Shown in pieces: positions 34,070 through 41,940 of a stretch of DNA of 64,000 nucleotides. The translations under genes and the position numbers were made by a program. The stretch lies in NCBI RefSeq assembly GCF_900103265.1, contig NZ_FMWX01000001.1, forward strand, positions 558,001-622,000. The letters are read 5' to 3'. Below the pieces are notes generated by a model. It was given only the letters and a program-made list of their open reading frames with translations, was not told the origin of the DNA and made no database searches. Every line of letters starts with the position of its first letter. The stretch's first letter is position 1. The stretch comes from Sphingomonas sp. NFR15. Lineage in GTDB: Bacteria; Pseudomonadota; Alphaproteobacteria; Sphingomonadales; Sphingomonadaceae.

Positions 34070-35454
34070 AAGCCCTGCTCGCCGCGCTGTTGCTCACCGC
34101 CGCTCCGGTTTCCGCGCAACACTTGTCGCCGGTCGAGACCGCCAGGATCGACACGATCGTCACCGAAAGCCTCGCGCGCACCGGCGTGCCCTCCGCGTCG
34201 ATCGCGGTCGTGCGCGACGGCCGAATCGTTCTCGCCAAGGCCTATGGCAAGCAGTCCGAGACGATCCGCCAGCCCCGCGCCGACGCCAAATACCCGATCG
34301 CCTCGATCTCGAAGCAGTTCACCGCCGCCGCGGTGCTGCTGCTGCGCGATCAGGGCAAGCTCAGCCTCGACGACACGGTCTCGAAATACATCCCCGGCAT
34401 CAGCGGCGGCGACGTCATCACGATCCGCCAGTTGCTCAGCCACACCTCCGGTCTGCAGGATTACTGGCCGCAGGATTACAGCTTCGCGGCGATGCGCAAT
34501 CCGGTCACCCCGCAGGACATCGTCGATCGCTGGGCGAAGAAGCCGCTCGATTTCGCGCCCGGCACCCAATGGCAATATTCGAACACCGGCTATGTCGTCG
34601 CGGGCATGATCGTCGAGAAAGTCGCCGGCATGCCCCTGCTCGATTTCCTCAAGGCCCATGTCTTCACCCCGCTCGGCATCGCCCCGGTCGATCAGGATCT
34701 CGCCACCGGCCCCGGCTATCCGCAGGGCTATCAGCGCTTCGCGCTCGGCCCGGTCCGCCCCGAGCCGCCCGCCGCGCACGGCTGGCTGTTCGCGGCCGGA
34801 GAACTGGCGATGTCGGCAAGTGACCTCGCAAGATGGGACATCGCCCGGATCAACCGCACTGTGCTGCCCGCCGCCGACTGGACCGAGCAGGAGACCCCGG
34901 TCAAGCTCACCAACGGCACCACCAACGGCTACGGCCTCGGCGTCACCGCCGGCGAGCAGTTCGGCCACCGTTTCGTCGAGCATAGCGGCGAGGCGGTCGG
35001 ATTCCTGTCGCAGAACACCGTCTTCCCCGATGACAAGGCGGCGGTGGTGGTGCTGGTCAACGGCGATTTCAGCGACGCGTTCAGCAGCATCGCCGCGCGG
35101 ATCGCCGAAACCATCCTGCCGCCGTCGCCCACCCAGCGCGCCGAGGCCGCGAGCACTGACAAGGCCCGCCGGGTCTATACGATGCTGCGATCGGGCACGC
35201 TCGACCGCACGCTGATGACCGCGGACTCCAACGGCTATTTCACCGCCACCGCACTCGCCGACTACAAGGCGACGCTCGGCCCACTCGGCGAACCCAGGAG
35301 CTTCGATCTCGTACGCGCGCCGCGACTGCGCGGCGGTTTCGTCAACCGCACCTATCGCGCGGTCTATGCCGATCGCACGCTCAACGTCGTGACCTATGCC
35401 GAACCCGGCGAGAGCGGGCGCTACGAACAATTCCTGGTGATGCCGAGCCAATGA
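34066..35454 (+). CDS. Secreted serine hydrolase, beta-lactamase/class C family
   Basis: 462 residues with a signal peptide ([18 protein letters not shown]). The SxxK motif is Ser80-I-S-Lys83, the YxN motif is Tyr171-Ser-Asn173, and an EHSGEAVGF segment stands for the third motif. A C-terminal extension of about 100 residues follows the catalytic domain. Members of Pfam Beta-lactamase include D-aminopeptidases, esterases and PBP4-like enzymes; true beta-lactamase activity cannot be assumed. It may release D-amino acids or peptides, fitting with the peptidase genes on both sides (inferred). Confidence 0.9.
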   Translation: MKALLAALLLTAAPVSAQHLSPVETARIDTIVTESLARTGVPSASIAVVRDGRIVLAKAYGKQSETIRQPRADAKYPIASISKQFTAAAVLLLRDQGKLSLDDTVSKYIPGISGGDVITIRQLLSHTSGLQDYWPQDYSFAAMRNPVTPQDIVDRWAKKPLDFAPGTQWQYSNTGYVVAGMIVEKVAGMPLLDFLKAHVFTPLGIAPVDQDLATGPGYPQGYQRFALGPVRPEPPAAHGWLFAAGELAMSASDLARWDIARINRTVLPAADWTEQETPVKLTNGTTNGYGLGVTAGEQFGHRFVEHSGEAVGFLSQNTVFPDDKAAVVVLVNGDFSDAFSSIAARIAETILPPSPTQRAEAASTDKARRVYTMLRSGTLDRTLMTADSNGYFTATALADYKATLGPLGEPRSFDLVRAPRLRGGFVNRTYRAVYADRTLNVVTYAEPGESGRYEQFLVMPSQ

Positions 35455-36842
35455 CCTACGATCCCACGCCCCTGCTCCAACCCGATCGCGGCCAGAGCGC
35501 CCGCACGATCCACATCGTCACCACGGATGCGTTCGCGGGCTGGCGCACCGCCCAGCCGCCGCGTGTACGCGCTGCGCTCGACGCCGCGCGTGTCGAAGCC
35601 AAGCCGGGCGCGAGCGCGATCCTGCCCGGCGCCGAGGCCAAGGACTGGTCGGTGCTGCTATGCGTCGCCAAGACCCCGCTCGGCACGTGGGATCTCGCCA
35701 AACTCGCCGAAACCCTGCCCGATGGCAGCTACCGGCTCGACGGCGCGCAAGCGGGCGCGGCGCTGCTCGGCTGGGCGCTCGCCCAGCACGCCTTCACCCG
35801 CTACAAACAGCCCGATCGCACCCCCGGCCGCGTGCTGCTCACCACCGAGCCGGCGCGCATCCCCGAAACGCTGGCGCTCGCCCGCGCCACCGCGCAGGTG
35901 CGCGATCTCGTCAACACCGCCGCCGCCGATCTCGGCCCGGCCGAGCTCGAGGCCGAAGCCGCCGCGCTGGCCGAAGCGCACGGCGCGCAGCTTGCCGTTA
36001 CCAAGGGCGCCGCGCTCGCCAGCGGCTATCCGATGATCCACGCGGTCGGCCAGGCCGCCGCGCACGGGCGCGAACCCCGGCTGATCGAACTCGAATGGGG
36101 CAACCCCGCGCATCCCCGCCTCGCCGTGATCGGCAAGGGCGTGTGTTTCGATTCGGGCGGGCTCGACATCAAGCCCTCCGCCGGCATGCGGCTGATGAAG
36201 AAGGACATGGGCGGTGCCGCCCACGCGCTCGCGCTCGCCGGGCTCATCATGGGCGCGCATCTGCCGGTGCGGCTCCATCTGCTGATCCCGGCGGTGGAGA
36301 ACGCGATCGCCGGCAACGCCTTCCGCCCCGGCGACGTGCTCGCGACCCGCAAGGGGCTGACCGTCGAGAACACCAACACCGATGCCGAGGGCCGGCTCAT
36401 CCTCGGCGACGCGCTCACCCGCGCCGGCGAGACCAGCCCCGAACTGATCCTCGATTTCGCCACGCTGACCGGCGCCGCGCGCGTCGCGCTCGGCCCCGAC
36501 CTCCCCGCCACCTTCGCCAATAACGATGCGCTCGCCGATGCCTTGCTCTCGGCCGGCACCGCGACCGAAGACCCGCTGTGGCGGATGCCCCTTTGGGACG
36601 GCTATGACGACATGCTCGCCTCGGACATCGCCGATCTGCTCAACGCCCCCGACGGCGGCTTCGCCGGCGCGGTGACGGCGGCGCTGTTCCTGCGCCGCTT
36701 CGTTCCCGAAGGCGCGCAATGGGCGCATCTCGACACCTTCGCATGGCGCCCGAGCGCCAGGCCGGGCCGCCCCAAGGGCGGCGAGGCGCTCGGTTTGCGC
36801 GCCGTCTGGGCGATGCTCAAGGACCGCTACACCGCAGCGTGA
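35451..36842 (+). CDS. M17 leucyl aminopeptidase family protein
   Basis: 463 residues. The C-terminal catalytic domain has the two-metal site: GKGVCFDSGGLDIKPSAGM, LMKKDMGGA and the signature NTDAEGRLILGDAL; GNAFRPGDV is also typical. The N-terminal domain is shorter and divergent compared with PepA, as in the PepB-like branch. It removes N-terminal residues from cytoplasmic peptides. The ATG overlaps the upstream stop (ATGA), making the fourth gene of the coupled chain. Confidence 0.93.
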   Translation: MTYDPTPLLQPDRGQSARTIHIVTTDAFAGWRTAQPPRVRAALDAARVEAKPGASAILPGAEAKDWSVLLCVAKTPLGTWDLAKLAETLPDGSYRLDGAQAGAALLGWALAQHAFTRYKQPDRTPGRVLLTTEPARIPETLALARATAQVRDLVNTAAADLGPAELEAEAAALAEAHGAQLAVTKGAALASGYPMIHAVGQAAAHGREPRLIELEWGNPAHPRLAVIGKGVCFDSGGLDIKPSAGMRLMKKDMGGAAHALALAGLIMGAHLPVRLHLLIPAVENAIAGNAFRPGDVLATRKGLTVENTNTDAEGRLILGDALTRAGETSPELILDFATLTGAARVALGPDLPATFANNDALADALLSAGTATEDPLWRMPLWDGYDDMLASDIADLLNAPDGGFAGAVTAALFLRRFVPEGAQWAHLDTFAWRPSARPGRPKGGEALGLRAVWAMLKDRYTAA

Positions 36843-36903
36843 GGGCGCGCGGGTTCGGGCCATTACGAATGGCCGCGACCGGGCCTACCGATATCGTCAC
36901 GCG

Positions 36904-38400
36904 ATGGACTCGCCACGATCCCTTCCGGCCCAGCGTACGGACGCGCCGCGCGAGGTCGAGATCAAGCTGGATCTGGACGGCGCGGCGGCGGCGATGCTCG
37001 AGACAGCGCTGTCCGCCCGCGCCCGGCCGGAACGGCTCGAACAGCGCGCCGTCTATTTCGACACGCCCGACCACCGGCTGATCGCGGCCGGCTTCACGCT
37101 GCGTATCCGCGCGTGCGGCGGCCGTCTCGTCCAGACGGTGAAGACGCTGTCGCCCGGCGCGGGCCTGTTCGGTCGAGGTGAATGGGAACGGCCGGTGACG
37201 GCGCTCCGCCCGGTCGCCGATTCGCGCGTCACCGGGCTCCCCCTCGACGCCGAGAGGGTGGACGCGCTCGTCCCCGTCTTCGTGATCGAAACCGCGCGCA
37301 CGCGGTGGCGCCTCGCGTCGCCGGATTCGGCCACGCTGGTCACCGACCGCGCGCTGATCCAGGCGAGCGATCGGCAATGCATTTTCCACGAAGCCGAGGT
37401 CGAACTCGAACCCGGCGGCGGTGGCATCGGTGCGGCCTTCGCGCTGGTCCGCCAGCTCGACGCGGCGGCGCCGCTGCACATCGCGGTGCTGAGCAAGGCC
37501 GAGCGCGGCTATCGCCTGCTCGGGCCGGTCGCGGCCGCGTACAAGGCCGAGCCGGTGGCGCTCGATCACGGGATGACGGTCGCTCAGGCGCTGCCGGTGC
37601 TGATCAACGCCTGCCTGCGCCACTATCGGCTCAACGAAGCGATCCTGCTCGACCGACACGAGGGCGAAGCGGTCCATCAGGCGCGCGTCGCGCTGCGCCG
37701 GTTACGATCGGCGCTCGCGATCTTCCGCGCGCTGCTCGATGCACGCGCGCGGCACGTCGATGAAGCACTGGCGCGCCTCGCCCGGGAATTGGGGGCGGTC
37801 CGCGATCTCGACGTGGCGTTGCAGCGGGAAGACCTCGCGCCGTACCGCCCCGTCCTCAAACGGCGGCAGGCGGCCGCCTATGCCGCCTTGGTGGCGACGC
37901 TCCGCGCGCCCGAGACGCGCGCGGTGTTCCTCGATGCCACCGCCTGGCTCGCGGATATCGCGGCGCCCGGCCCGCAATCACCGATCGACGATCGCCCCCT
38001 CGCCGCCTTCGCGCGCGACGCGCTGACCCGCGCGCGTCGCCGCCTCGCACGCCGCGCCAGACACTTCGAACGCCTCAGCCCCGCCGCCCGCCACCGCACG
38101 CGCATGGCCGCCAAGCGGCTGCATTACGCCGACGACTTCTTCGCGCCGATTTTCACGGCGGCCAACCGCCCCCGCCGCATCGCCCGCTTCTCCCGCGCGC
38201 TCGGGAAGCTTCAGGACCGGCTCGGCGAACTCAACGATCTCGCCACCGCGCACGCGCTCATCCGCGATCTCGGCGTCATTGAGCGGGACGGCCGAAGCGA
38301 CCGCAAACCGCTGAAACGCGCACACCGCACACTCCGCCACGTCCTGCACCTGCCGCCATATTGGCGCGACGGTCGGGATGGCGCTCGCGCCGGCGGGTGA
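36904..38400 (+). CDS. CYTH-CHAD domain protein
   Basis: 498 residues. The CYTH domain opens with EVEIKLDLD (17-25) and continues through VYFDTPDHRL and LTLRIR-like strands; it is a triphosphate tunnel fold. The CHAD domain (about 225-480) is helical and rich in His/Arg: HQARVALRRLRSALAIF, RDLDVAL and RMAAKRLHYADDFF. CHAD proteins bind polyphosphate and CYTH domains hydrolyse or bind triphosphates, so a polyphosphate-related role is likely. The ATG at 36904 has only a weak Shine-Dalgarno. Confidence 0.9.
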   Translation: MDSPRSLPAQRTDAPREVEIKLDLDGAAAAMLETALSARARPERLEQRAVYFDTPDHRLIAAGFTLRIRACGGRLVQTVKTLSPGAGLFGRGEWERPVTALRPVADSRVTGLPLDAERVDALVPVFVIETARTRWRLASPDSATLVTDRALIQASDRQCIFHEAEVELEPGGGGIGAAFALVRQLDAAAPLHIAVLSKAERGYRLLGPVAAAYKAEPVALDHGMTVAQALPVLINACLRHYRLNEAILLDRHEGEAVHQARVALRRLRSALAIFRALLDARARHVDEALARLARELGAVRDLDVALQREDLAPYRPVLKRRQAAAYAALVATLRAPETRAVFLDATAWLADIAAPGPQSPIDDRPLAAFARDALTRARRRLARRARHFERLSPAARHRTRMAAKRLHYADDFFAPIFTAANRPRRIARFSRALGKLQDRLGELNDLATAHALIRDLGVIERDGRSDRKPLKRAHRTLRHVLHLPPYWRDGRDGARAGG

Positions 38401-38481
38401 CGAAGCCGGCGGCGGGGAGGCCGAGGAACACACGGATCGAGAAACGGGCGCCTTGCCGGATATCAAGCCATTCCAGCGCAG

Positions 38482-38527
38482 TTGACTCCGTATCACCCAA
38501 AGGTTACTTATGTAACCCGTGGGTTAC
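38482..38527 (+). promoter_or_regulatory. Promoter with three symmetrical half-sites, candidate operator
   Basis: TTGACT (38482-38487) is a good -35. The following bases contain GGTTAC-TTAT-GTAACC (38502-38517) and, sharing its right half, GTAACCC-GT-GGGTTAC (38512-38527): three half-sites in alternating orientation across the expected -10. The downstream operon ends with an XRE-type regulator, so autoregulation by that protein is the simplest reading (inferred). Confidence 0.65.
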
Positions 38528-38542
38528 CAATGGAGTGCGCAT

Positions 38543-38962
38543 ATGCAATCGGTTGTCGCCGAACGGGCGGAGCGTCTGTCAAAGCACAGAGCCATAGCCG
38601 CAATCGTTATGGGCACCGTTCTAGCAGCAACTCAAACGCAGCGGATGGACGCGAGCGGTGCCGGTCCGATCACATGGATCGTCACCGGCGTAGTCGTTGC
38701 CATCTTCCTGCTTTGGGCGAGCGGCCTATTCCGCAACACGGTGTTGCGCGGCATTCTCAACGATGAAGGAAGCGACGTTAGCAGACGACGCTCCTTGATG
38801 ATCGGCTTCTGGAACATGCTCGCCACAGCCGTGGTTTGCTACATTTTGACATATGTGAAGGATTATGGGCCGCGAGATGCCATCCAAATAATCATGTCCG
38901 TGGGCATCTGTTCTGCTCTGATAAGCTTCGGCGTCGCGGAACGTATTTCGGCACGTCAATGA
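38543..38962 (+). CDS. Small membrane protein paired with an XRE regulator
   Basis: 139 residues with four likely membrane spans arranged in two pairs (AIAAIVMGTVLAAT, TWIVTGVVVAIFLLWASGLF, MIGFWNMLATAVVCYILTYV, IQIIMSVGICSALISFGVA). No enzyme motif is seen. GGAG precedes the ATG at 38543. It overlaps the XRE gene by four bases (ATGA). Pairs of a short multi-span protein and a small HTH regulator are common in bacteria, but function is not established. Base composition is visibly lower in G+C than in neighbours. Confidence 0.8.
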   Translation: MQSVVAERAERLSKHRAIAAIVMGTVLAATQTQRMDASGAGPITWIVTGVVVAIFLLWASGLFRNTVLRGILNDEGSDVSRRRSLMIGFWNMLATAVVCYILTYVKDYGPRDAIQIIMSVGICSALISFGVAERISARQ

Positions 38963-39171
38963 CCGAACGCCTGCTGAACGGGCTTCGCGCAGAGCGGGAG
39001 CGGCTAAACTTGACTCAAGCCGATTTGGCACAGCGCGTCGGCGTATCTCGTAAAACGATCAACACGATTGAGAACCTGGTCTTTTCACCCTCTGCGCTGC
39101 TGGCGCTAAAGATCGCCCGTGATCTCGATAAGAGGGTAGAAGACCTTTTCTGGATCAGCAACGAGGATTGA
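38959..39171 (+). CDS. Short XRE/Cro-type HTH transcriptional regulator
   Basis: 70 residues, almost all helix-turn-helix: RAERERLNLTQADLAQRVGVSRKTINTIENLVFSPSALLALKIARDL, then KRVEDLFWI. It resembles the compact YozG-type regulators that pair with small membrane proteins. It probably binds the symmetrical sites at 38502-38527 upstream of its own operon. Start ATG overlaps the previous stop, ensuring coupled synthesis. Confidence 0.9.
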   Translation: MTERLLNGLRAERERLNLTQADLAQRVGVSRKTINTIENLVFSPSALLALKIARDLDKRVEDLFWISNED

Positions 39172-39371
39172 AGAGCGGTTCCTCGACTTGGAGGAAACCG
39201 GCTGCGCCAAGCGGGCTGACGGCCATGGACGCGTTTCGCTTCCCCAAGCCTGTTCACGACTGGCATTTCCCGAAATTGCAGCGTGCAGATGGAGGTATGA
39301 AATAGGTCGGCCTGAACCAATATCCGTTCCGGGAACCATCAGTTGCGCCTCAAACGACCGCAAGTGGGGCG

Positions 39372-39602
39372 CTAGCCGTCATGCCCGGGAAGTATGGCCC
39401 GCGCTTTCTTCAGAACGGCGTCCATGTCGGTGTCCGATTCTTTCAGGTTCCGTCGAGCGCGCTCGACATCTCCGTTCGCGAGCGCCGCCACCGCGTTGTT
39501 GGTGTTCATCACCGCGAATGAGAGCGAGCCGACCATCTCGACCAGATCCGCCATGGTGACACCCAGCCCGTCTTTCGCCGCGCCATTGCCCGTCTTCCCC
39601 AA
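39372..39602 (-). CDS. Small hypothetical protein
   Basis: 76 residues if started at TTG 39602, which has a perfect AGGAGG five bases upstream; a GTG at 39650 or ATG at 39554 are alternatives. The body is helical (MADLVEMVGSLSFAVMNTNNAVAALANGDVERARRNLKESDTDMDAVLKKARAIL). Third codon positions are G/C-rich, supporting a real gene. No family recognised. The 200 bases between it and the XRE gene and the 297 bases up to the Rieske gene show nothing else I can name. Confidence 0.55.
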   Translation of the reverse strand: MGKTGNGAAKDGLGVTMADLVEMVGSLSFAVMNTNNAVAALANGDVERARRNLKESDTDMDAVLKKARAILPGHDG

Positions 39603-39899
39603 CCCGACCTCCTCAAGCACCGGGCGCCCCGTGATCATCATCCGGGCCACTAAGGGGTCGGATCACATACGTCCGAAACGGTTTCAATACGTAGTCCGTC
39701 ACTTTTCCGGCCGAGGCGGAGGCGCCTGGCGGAGGGCTGGGACGTGGCGCAGCGGCAGGTGGTTGCCATCACTGGGAAACGCATGAAATGCGCCGCCCCC
39801 CGCCGCCCTAATTTTCGCAACGCCGCGTGAAAATCATTGCGTTTGATCGTGCGCCTCAACCCCGCCATCTCCCGCTCATCCGCTATCGATGAGGCCCCC

Positions 39900-40964
39900 A
39901 TGGCGACCGCCGCGATCTTCACTCCCGAGGGGCCGGCCCTGCCGCGCAACTGCACATTCGATCCCGCCGATTGGGCGATCCTCGCGCGGCATTGGTATCC
40001 GGTCGCGCTCGTCCGCGAGATCGGCGATGCCCCGCTCGGCACCAAATTGCTCGATCAGCCGCTGGTCATCTACCGCGCCGAGGGCGAGATCGTCGTCGCG
40101 CCCGATATCTGCCCGCATCGCGGCGTGCCGCTCAGCATGGGCGCCCAGACCGGCGGCGGGGTGGTCTGCGCCTATCACGGCCTGACGTTCGGCGCGGGCG
40201 GGCGCTGCGTGCATGTGCCCGCGCACCCCGCCAAGGGAATCCCCGATCGCATGCACCTCAAGACCTATCCGCATGTCGAGCGGTACGGGCTGATCTGGAC
40301 CTGCCTCACCGCCGCGCCCGGCGCGCGGCCCGCGCCGGGCGACATCCTCGACGTGCCGCATTGGGACGAGCCGGGCTATCAGCAGATCGTCTGCCCGTGG
40401 ATCGACATCCACGGCTTCGCCGGGCGGCAGATGGAGGGGTTCCTCGACGTGGCGCATTTCGCCTTCGTCCACACCGGCACCTTCGGCGATGCCAACAACG
40501 CAGAGGTGCCCGCGTACAAGCCGCGCACCACCGAACATGGTTTCGAGGCCGAATATTGGAGCACGGTCGGCAATTATCCGATCGGCGTGAGCGGGCGCGG
40601 CGTGCCCGATTTCCGCTGGCTGCGCCACTTCCGCTGCCACCTGCCCTTCTCGGCGTCGCTCGAAATCCACTTCCCTGGCGCCGACCGGCTGGTGGTGGTC
40701 AATCTCGCCTCGCCGGTTTCGGCCAAGGTCACGCGGCTGTTTGCGCCGATCGCGCGCAATTTCGATACCGATCTGCCGGTGCAGGCGGTGTATGATTTCA
40801 ACCTGCGCGTGTTCCAGGAGGACAAGGCGATCGTCGAGGCGCAGATGCCCGAGGAGCTGCCGCTCGATCCGATGATGGAAGCGCACATCCCCGCCGACAT
40901 GAGCTCGCTCGCCTATCGGCGGCTGCTCCGCGACATGGGGCTGAGCCGATTCTTCACGGCGTAG
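39900..40964 (+). CDS. Rieske non-heme iron oxygenase alpha subunit
   Basis: 354 residues. The Rieske [2Fe-2S] site is C71-P-H73 and C90-A-Y-H93. The mononuclear iron site is seen as D183-VA-H186-FAFV-H191. The layout and size fit the vanillate demethylase (VanA)/ring-demethylating group, which needs a separate reductase; none is encoded nearby. The substrate is unknown. ATG at 39900 with GAGG upstream is preferred to an ATG 21 codons earlier. Confidence 0.9.
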   Translation: MATAAIFTPEGPALPRNCTFDPADWAILARHWYPVALVREIGDAPLGTKLLDQPLVIYRAEGEIVVAPDICPHRGVPLSMGAQTGGGVVCAYHGLTFGAGGRCVHVPAHPAKGIPDRMHLKTYPHVERYGLIWTCLTAAPGARPAPGDILDVPHWDEPGYQQIVCPWIDIHGFAGRQMEGFLDVAHFAFVHTGTFGDANNAEVPAYKPRTTEHGFEAEYWSTVGNYPIGVSGRGVPDFRWLRHFRCHLPFSASLEIHFPGADRLVVVNLASPVSAKVTRLFAPIARNFDTDLPVQAVYDFNLRVFQEDKAIVEAQMPEELPLDPMMEAHIPADMSSLAYRRLLRDMGLSRFFTA

Positions 40965-40979
40965 GCGAACGCCCGCCAA

Positions 40980-41050
40980 CCGTTCGTGTCGAGCGAAGTC
41001 GAGACACCGGCGCGCGGAGGCGCCGCCTCGATTTCGCTCGGGGCGGACGG
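40980..41050. repeat. Intergenic palindromic repeat, family A, copy 4
   Basis: CCGTTCGTGTCGAGCGAAGTCGAG on the left and CTCGATTTCGCTCG...CGGACGG on the right, with a GC-rich stem GGCGCGCGGAGGCGCCGCC in the middle. It lies between the convergent Rieske and tpiA genes and ends six bases before the tpiA stop. Confidence 0.85.
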
Positions 41051-41055
41051 TGGCG

Positions 41056-41805
41056 CTATCCCAACCCGGCCGCCGCCGCGATGATCGGCACGAACGTCGC
41101 CGCGCTCAGGCTCGCGCCCCCCACCAGCGCGCCGTCGACATCGTCGGCCGCGAGCAGCGCGGCGGCATTGTCCCCGGTCACCGATCCGCCGTAAAGGATA
41201 CGCATCGCCGATGCGTCGTCGCCGAGCAGTTCGGCCAGCGTCGCACGGATCGCGCCGTGGATCGCGGCCGCGTCCTCGGGCGTCGGGGTGCGCCCGCTCC
41301 CGATCGCCCAGATCGGTTCATAGGCGATCGACAGCCAGCCCGATGCCGCGCCGTGCGGCATCGATCCGCGCAATTGGCCGGTCACGACCGAGACGGCCGC
41401 CCCCGCGCCACGCTGTTCCGCCGTCTCGCCGATGCACAGGATGCCGTTCAGCCCATGCCGCAGCAGCGCCTCGGCCTTGCCCTTCACCTCGGCGTCGGTT
41501 TCCGCGTAGCCGCCGCGGCGCTCGCTGTGGCCGACGATCGCGAAGCTCGCCCCCGCCTCGCGCACCATTCCGGCGGAGATACAGCCGGTAAAGGCGCCGC
41601 TGTCCGCAGGATGGACATCCTCCGCGCCGATCGCGAAGCCCGGCGCGCGCGCCGCAGCCGGTGCGATCAGCGTCGCGGGCACGCCGACTGCCACGTCCAC
41701 GCCCGGATAGCCCCTGGCCGCCGCCGCGATCGTCTCGATCTCGGCGAGCGCGGCGAGATCGCCGTTCATTTTCCAGTTGCCCGCAATCAGCTTGCGTCGT
41801 CTCAT
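41056..41805 (-). CDS. tpiA: Triose-phosphate isomerase
   Basis: 249 residues, usual TIM length. RKLIAGNWKMNG supplies Asn10 and Lys12, VGHSERR the catalytic His, and AYEPIWAIGSG the catalytic Glu with loop 6 start. It interconverts DHAP and glyceraldehyde-3-phosphate. ATG at 41805 gives the family N-terminus; a longer frame was rejected. It is divergent from ppiD. Confidence 0.97.
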   Translation of the reverse strand: MRRRKLIAGNWKMNGDLAALAEIETIAAAARGYPGVDVAVGVPATLIAPAAARAPGFAIGAEDVHPADSGAFTGCISAGMVREAGASFAIVGHSERRGGYAETDAEVKGKAEALLRHGLNGILCIGETAEQRGAGAAVSVVTGQLRGSMPHGAASGWLSIAYEPIWAIGSGRTPTPEDAAAIHGAIRATLAELLGDDASAMRILYGGSVTGDNAAALLAADDVDGALVGGASLSAATFVPIIAAAAGLG

Positions 41806-41940
41806 CCCCAGTCTCCCCCTTTTTAGGTGTTTGTTGCGCTGCGATACCGAGGTTCCGCCGTCACACAAGCTTGAAGCGCCCGCCCCCGCCGCCTAAAGCG
41901 GCGCGCTACTCCGCCTTCAACAGATCGGCACGCCCGCGTT

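Noticed and set aside
34066-35454. Serine hydrolase as an antibiotic-resistance beta-lactamase
   Set aside because: The SxxK and YxN motifs are shared with many peptidases and esterases, and the long C-terminal extension and peptidase neighbours argue against a dedicated beta-lactamase.
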